Below are positions 60,936 through 64,000 of a stretch of 64,000 nt of DNA, piece by piece. The notes under the pieces are model-generated. The model was not told the DNA's origin. It saw nothing but the letters and a program-made list of their open reading frames with translations, and ran no database searches. A program made the position numbers and the translations under genes. Positions within the stretch are counted from its first letter, which is position 1. Every line of letters starts with the position of its first letter. Origin of the DNA: Bradyrhizobium sp. JYMT SZCCT0180 (GTDB lineage: Bacteria > Pseudomonadota > Alphaproteobacteria > Rhizobiales > Xanthobacteraceae); NCBI RefSeq assembly GCF_018130165.1, contig NZ_JAFCLZ010000017.1, positions 1 to 64,000 on the forward strand. The letters are read 5' to 3'.

Positions 60936-61830
60936 CGTAGCCGCCTCACCGGGCAACAGCAATGTCGCCAGCGCCACGCCGGACACCATGTCGTGGGATT
61001 CCCGCGCCCGGCGGGTGATGATGATCTATCTGCCGCTGTCGTGCTTCGTGCTGATCCTGCTGTTCCCGTTCTACTGGATGGCGATCACCTCGTTCAAACC
61101 GAACGCGGAGCTTCTGAACTACAAGGAGCACAACCCGTTCTGGATCACCTCGCCGACCATCGCCCACATCAAGCATCTGCTGTTCAACACGGCGTATCCA
61201 ACCTGGCTGAAGACCACGATGTTCGTGGCGGTTGGTTCGACCTTCCTGTCGCTGTTCGCCTCGACGCTGGCCGCTTACGCGATCGAGCGACTGCGCTTCC
61301 GCGGCAGCCCCTATGTCGGCCTTGGCATCTACCTCGCCTATCTGGTGCCGCCCTCGATCCTGTTCATTCCATTGGCCACCGTGATCGTGCAATTCGGCCT
61401 GTTCGACTCGCCGATGGCGCTGATCCTGGTGTATCCGACCTTCCTGGTGCCGTTCTGCACCTGGCTGCTGATCGGCTACTTCAAGTCGATTCCCTATGAG
61501 CTGGAGGAATGCGCGCTGGTGGATGGCGCCACAAGGCTGCAGATCCTGCGGCGGATCACGCTGCCGCTAGCGGTGCCCGGCCTGATCTCGGCCGGCATCT
61601 TCTCGTTTACGCTGTCGTGGAACGAGTTCATCTATGCGCTGGCCTTCATCCAGAGCGGCGCCAACAAGACCGTTCCCGTCGCGATCCTGACCGAACTCGT
61701 CACCGGCGACGTCTACCAGTGGGGCGCGCTGATGGCGGGCTCGCTACTCGGCTCGCTGCCGGTCGCGCTGTTCTACTCGCTGTTCGTCGACTATTACGTC
61801 TCGTCGCTGACCGGCGCGGTGAAGGAATAG
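60928..61830 (+). CDS. ABC transporter permease, MalG/UgpE type
   Basis: A 300-residue permease partner of the preceding one. It has FVLILLFPFYWMAITSFKPN, LVPPSILFIPLATVIVQFGL, the contact loop YELEECALVDGATRLQILRR and SFTLSWNEFIYALAFIQSGA. The start overlaps the upstream gene by 8 bp. The next gene is convergent tonB, so the operon stops here without an ATPase. Confidence 0.93.
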   Translation: MTDVAASPGNSNVASATPDTMSWDSRARRVMMIYLPLSCFVLILLFPFYWMAITSFKPNAELLNYKEHNPFWITSPTIAHIKHLLFNTAYPTWLKTTMFVAVGSTFLSLFASTLAAYAIERLRFRGSPYVGLGIYLAYLVPPSILFIPLATVIVQFGLFDSPMALILVYPTFLVPFCTWLLIGYFKSIPYELEECALVDGATRLQILRRITLPLAVPGLISAGIFSFTLSWNEFIYALAFIQSGANKTVPVAILTELVTGDVYQWGALMAGSLLGSLPVALFYSLFVDYYVSSLTGAVKE

Positions 61831-61838
61831 ACGATCGA

Positions 61839-62669
61839 TTATCTGACCGTAAACGCCACAGGGATCGTGAAGCTGATCGATCCCTGCGGGATTTCGGATG
61901 GAATCGGGGGAAATGGCGAAGCCTGGCGGATCATCGCCGAGGCCTGCGCGTCGAGCGCGGCAACGCCTGACGATCCGCTGAGGCGGCCCCCGCTGACCTG
62001 TCCGCCGCGGCTCACCGTAAAGGACAGCCGCGCGACGCCGCGCTGGCCGTTGGCCCCCGACGGATACTGGTGGAAACGCATCAGATGCGCGCGGACGCGC
62101 TGGTTATAGGATGCGAGCGCCGAGGCCGATGCACCGGCGCTGGCGGCGGAGGCGGTCTGGGCCTGGCGCTCAACACGCGGCGGCGCCGCGGTGCGTGGCG
62201 CGGGTGTCGCCTGGTTCGGCTTCTTCGCGTCGGGCCGGACCACCTTCGGCTTGACCGGTGTCGGCGTGGCCGTCGGGACAGGCTTGGCGGGCTCGGCCGC
62301 CGGCTTCATTTCCACCTTCTGCTCGGGCGGCGCCACCACCTCGGGCTTCTCCTGCGGCGGGGTCGGCGCGATCTGCTCCTCGACCACCTCCTGCTGCTTG
62401 ACCGGCTCCGGCGGCGAGGCGTCAGCCTGCTCCATCAACTGGTCAGGCGCGCGCTCCAGCTCAGTCGATTGCGGCGCCGCCGATACCGGCGCCATCTCGA
62501 CCATGATCGCGGGCAAGGTGGCGCCCGGCGGCGGCCGCTGCGTGTACCAGTTCATGAACAGCGCGATCAGCGCGGCATGGGCTGCAAGAATCGCAATGCT
62601 CGATGCGCTCCAGCGCCGTACCCCGGCGTGATCGGTGGCATCATACAGCGCGAACGCGTTCATGGTCAT
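61839..62669 (-). CDS. tonB: TonB family energy transducer
   Basis: A 276-residue protein linking the inner-membrane ExbB-ExbD motor to outer-membrane receptors. An N-terminal anchor (SIAILAAHAALIALFMNWYT) precedes a long Pro/Glu/Lys-rich spacer across about residues 60-170 and a C-terminal domain with YNQRVRAHLMRFHQYPSGA and ARLSFTVSRGGQVSGGRLSG. It closes the exbB-exbD-tonB operon, with a family F repeat in the 83-bp gap after exbD. No outer-membrane receptor gene is in the window. It probably supports iron or cobalamin uptake. Confidence 0.92.
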   Translation of the reverse strand: MTMNAFALYDATDHAGVRRWSASSIAILAAHAALIALFMNWYTQRPPPGATLPAIMVEMAPVSAAPQSTELERAPDQLMEQADASPPEPVKQQEVVEEQIAPTPPQEKPEVVAPPEQKVEMKPAAEPAKPVPTATPTPVKPKVVRPDAKKPNQATPAPRTAAPPRVERQAQTASAASAGASASALASYNQRVRAHLMRFHQYPSGANGQRGVARLSFTVSRGGQVSGGRLSGSSGVAALDAQASAMIRQASPFPPIPSEIPQGSISFTIPVAFTVR

Positions 62670-62682
62670 CTATTTTGTTTGC

Positions 62683-62751
62683 GCATGATCTCCGAGCAAA
62701 CGCTTCCGTGTTTGTCGAGGGAAAACCGGCGTCCACTTTTCCGGATCATGC
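62683..62751. repeat. Hairpin repeat family F, copy 3, inside the exbD-tonB gap
   Basis: Arms gcatgatctccgagcaaacg and ttttccggatcatgc. It fills the gap between exbD and tonB and is long enough to alter the exbD:tonB ratio if it stops or stabilises the transcript. Confidence 0.75.
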
Positions 62752-62752
62752 G

Positions 62753-63202
62753 CTAGGTTCGTCCGTCGAGGCCGACCAGCGCGACCTTGAGATAGCCGGC
62801 GTTGCGCAAGAGGTTCATCACCTCCATCAGGTCGCCGTAGCTGACGGCCTTGTCGGCGCGCAGATAGATCCGCTCGTCCTTGCGGCCCTTGGTGGCGCCA
62901 TCGAGCGTCGCGGTCAGCGTGTCGCGCGCGATGATGTCCTCGCCGACCGCGACCGACAGGTCCGGCTTCACCGTGACGAACACCGGCTTGTCCGGACGCG
63001 GCGCCGGCTCGACCGCACTGGCGGGCAGATCGACGCCGAGATCGACGGTGGCCAGCGGCGCGGCCACCATGAAGATGATCAAGAGCACCAGCATCACGTC
63101 GATGAACGGCGTGACGTTGATCTCGTGGTTCTCGGCAAGATCATCGTCACTGCCGCGCGACCGGCCGCCGAAGCTTGCGCGTGTGCCCAATCTAGCGCCC
63201 AT
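62753..63202 (-). CDS. exbD: ExbD/TolR biopolymer transport protein
   Basis: A 149-residue component of the proton-driven motor. The N-terminal region carries DDDLAENHEINVTPFIDVM and the single span LVLLIIFMVAAPLAT with the essential Asp just before it (FIDVMLV). The periplasmic part has RIYLRADKAVSYGDLMEVMN. ExbD dimers sit in an ExbB pore. Start lies 3 bp after the exbB stop. TolR is the alternative name; tonB downstream decides in favour of ExbD. Confidence 0.94.
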   Translation of the reverse strand: MGARLGTRASFGGRSRGSDDDLAENHEINVTPFIDVMLVLLIIFMVAAPLATVDLGVDLPASAVEPAPRPDKPVFVTVKPDLSVAVGEDIIARDTLTATLDGATKGRKDERIYLRADKAVSYGDLMEVMNLLRNAGYLKVALVGLDGRT

Positions 63203-63205
63203 GAT

Positions 63206-64000
63206 TCACTCCGCGGCGCGCGCCAGCCGGAACGAGCCGCGATCGCCCTCGCGGCTGATCAGCAGCATGACCATGACAGAGGCGTCGCCGAGCAGCGCAC
63301 GGTGAGCCGAAATCGTGCGCGTCAGATGGTTGTAGATCACGACCGCCGGGATCGCCGCCACCAGCCCCAGCGCGGTCGCCAGCAACGCCTCGGCGATGCC
63401 GGGGGCGACCACGGCAAGATTGGTGGTGTGGGCTTCGGAAATGCCGATGAAGGCATTCATGATGCCCCACACTGTGCCGAACAGGCCGACAAAGGGCGCT
63501 GTCGCGCCGATGGTCGCCAGCACGCCGGTGCCGCGCGCGATCTGCCGCGACATCGCGGCCTCGACCCGTTCCAGCCGCAGTGCGATCCGCTCCTTGAAAC
63601 CGTCATCGGCGATGCCGTCGGAAAGACTGGCTTCGCGCGCGGCGGACTGCACGATCTGCGCCACCGCGTCGCCACTGTTGCGGCACTGCTTTTCGACGTC
63701 GGCGAGCACCGTATCGGTCTCGAGCAGGGAAATCCGCCGCCTGGCGGTCGCGGTCTTGCGCCTGATCTCGAGCGTCTTCGCCAGCCAGATCGTCCAGGTC
63801 ACCAGCGAGGCAAACGCCAGACCGACCATGACGGCTTGCACCACGATGTCGGCATTGACGAACATGTTCCATGGCGAGAGATTGCGCGGCAGCAACGCGG
63901 TATCGGTGGCGGCGAGCGCCGCCGCCGGAAACGCCGCCACGCCAGCGGCCATCAAGACCGCCAGCTTTCTCGATCCCGACTTGCGCACATTCTGCTGCAT
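63206..64000 (-). CDS. exbB: ExbB/TolQ proton channel protein (may extend past the window)
   Basis: The readable product has 264 residues, with MQQNVRKSGSRKLAVLMAAG at the window edge. A hydrophobic N-terminus acts as signal or first span, then VVQAVMVGLAFASLVTWTIW, and the conserved pair GTGVLATIGATAPFVGLFGT and IAEALLATALGLVAAIPAVV that lines the pore with ExbD. The ATG coincides with the last three bases of the window, so a longer N-terminus upstream cannot be excluded. Together with exbD and tonB it energises TonB-dependent receptors. Confidence 0.92.
   Translation of the reverse strand: MQQNVRKSGSRKLAVLMAAGVAAFPAAALAATDTALLPRNLSPWNMFVNADIVVQAVMVGLAFASLVTWTIWLAKTLEIRRKTATARRRISLLETDTVLADVEKQCRNSGDAVAQIVQSAAREASLSDGIADDGFKERIALRLERVEAAMSRQIARGTGVLATIGATAPFVGLFGTVWGIMNAFIGISEAHTTNLAVVAPGIAEALLATALGLVAAIPAVVIYNHLTRTISAHRALLGDASVMVMLLISREGDRGSFRLARAAE

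Overview
The window reads as a chromosomal segment of a high-GC alphaproteobacterium, most probably Bradyrhizobium or a close relative in the Nitrobacteraceae. The pointers are a Caulobacter-type fliF-fliG-fliH(flbE)-fliN-flbD flagellar operon preceded by the CtrA inhibitor SciP, many periplasmic binding proteins (SsuA, TrpX, Bug, TRAP and sugar types), DUF4112, DUF3309 and DUF1330 proteins, and many dispersed palindromic intergenic repeats of the kind that fill Bradyrhizobium genomes. No rRNA, tRNA, CRISPR array, prophage or intact insertion sequence was seen.

Layout. 1-3.1 kb is repeat-rich: a truncated REP-associated transposase between inverted REPs, a LysE exporter, the tail of an IS630-type transposase and a TPR protein. 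3.1-8.7 kb holds sciP, a terminator, a CtrA-like site and the flagellar operon. 9.6-26.8 kb is an organosulfur acquisition island. It has two six-gene minus-strand operons. The first encodes two SsuA-like binding proteins, SsuD, SsuC, SsuB and a flavin reductase. The second encodes a binding protein, permease, ATPase, DszC/SfnB-like flavoprotein, LLM monooxygenase and another SsuA. Each operon faces a divergent orphan SsuA-like gene. A DecR-like Lrp regulator sits between them and a third LLM oxidoreductase lies at the edge.

27-38 kb is mixed: a Dda/RecD2-like helicase, a TPR-caspase protein, msrA and msrB, small conserved hypotheticals, DUF4112, a proline-rich membrane protein, purA and a YbaK-type deacylase. 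38-43 kb is a LysR-controlled locus. The regulator diverges from a tightly packed operon of a GNAT protein with an apparent second GNAT-like half, an isochorismatase-like protein, a 67-residue protein and an MFS transporter. 43-57 kb is transport and metabolism: two paralogous EamA/DMT transporters, an orphan MlaD/MCE protein, an FMN alpha-hydroxyacid oxidase, TrpX-like and Bug binding proteins, a complete TRAP transporter, an amidase and a Cache-domain chemoreceptor. 57-64 kb has a D-2-hydroxyacid dehydrogenase, a sugar-type ABC transporter without an ATPase gene, and exbB-exbD-tonB running off the right edge.

How the parts work together. The sulfur island is the clearest functional unit: several periplasmic receptors feed two ABC importers, and FMNH2-dependent monooxygenases release sulfite inside the cell. 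Only one flavin reductase gene is present, so it probably serves all the monooxygenases. The dispersed hairpin repeats sit mostly between convergent or tandem genes. In at least two cases a repeat supplies the stop codon of a flanking gene.
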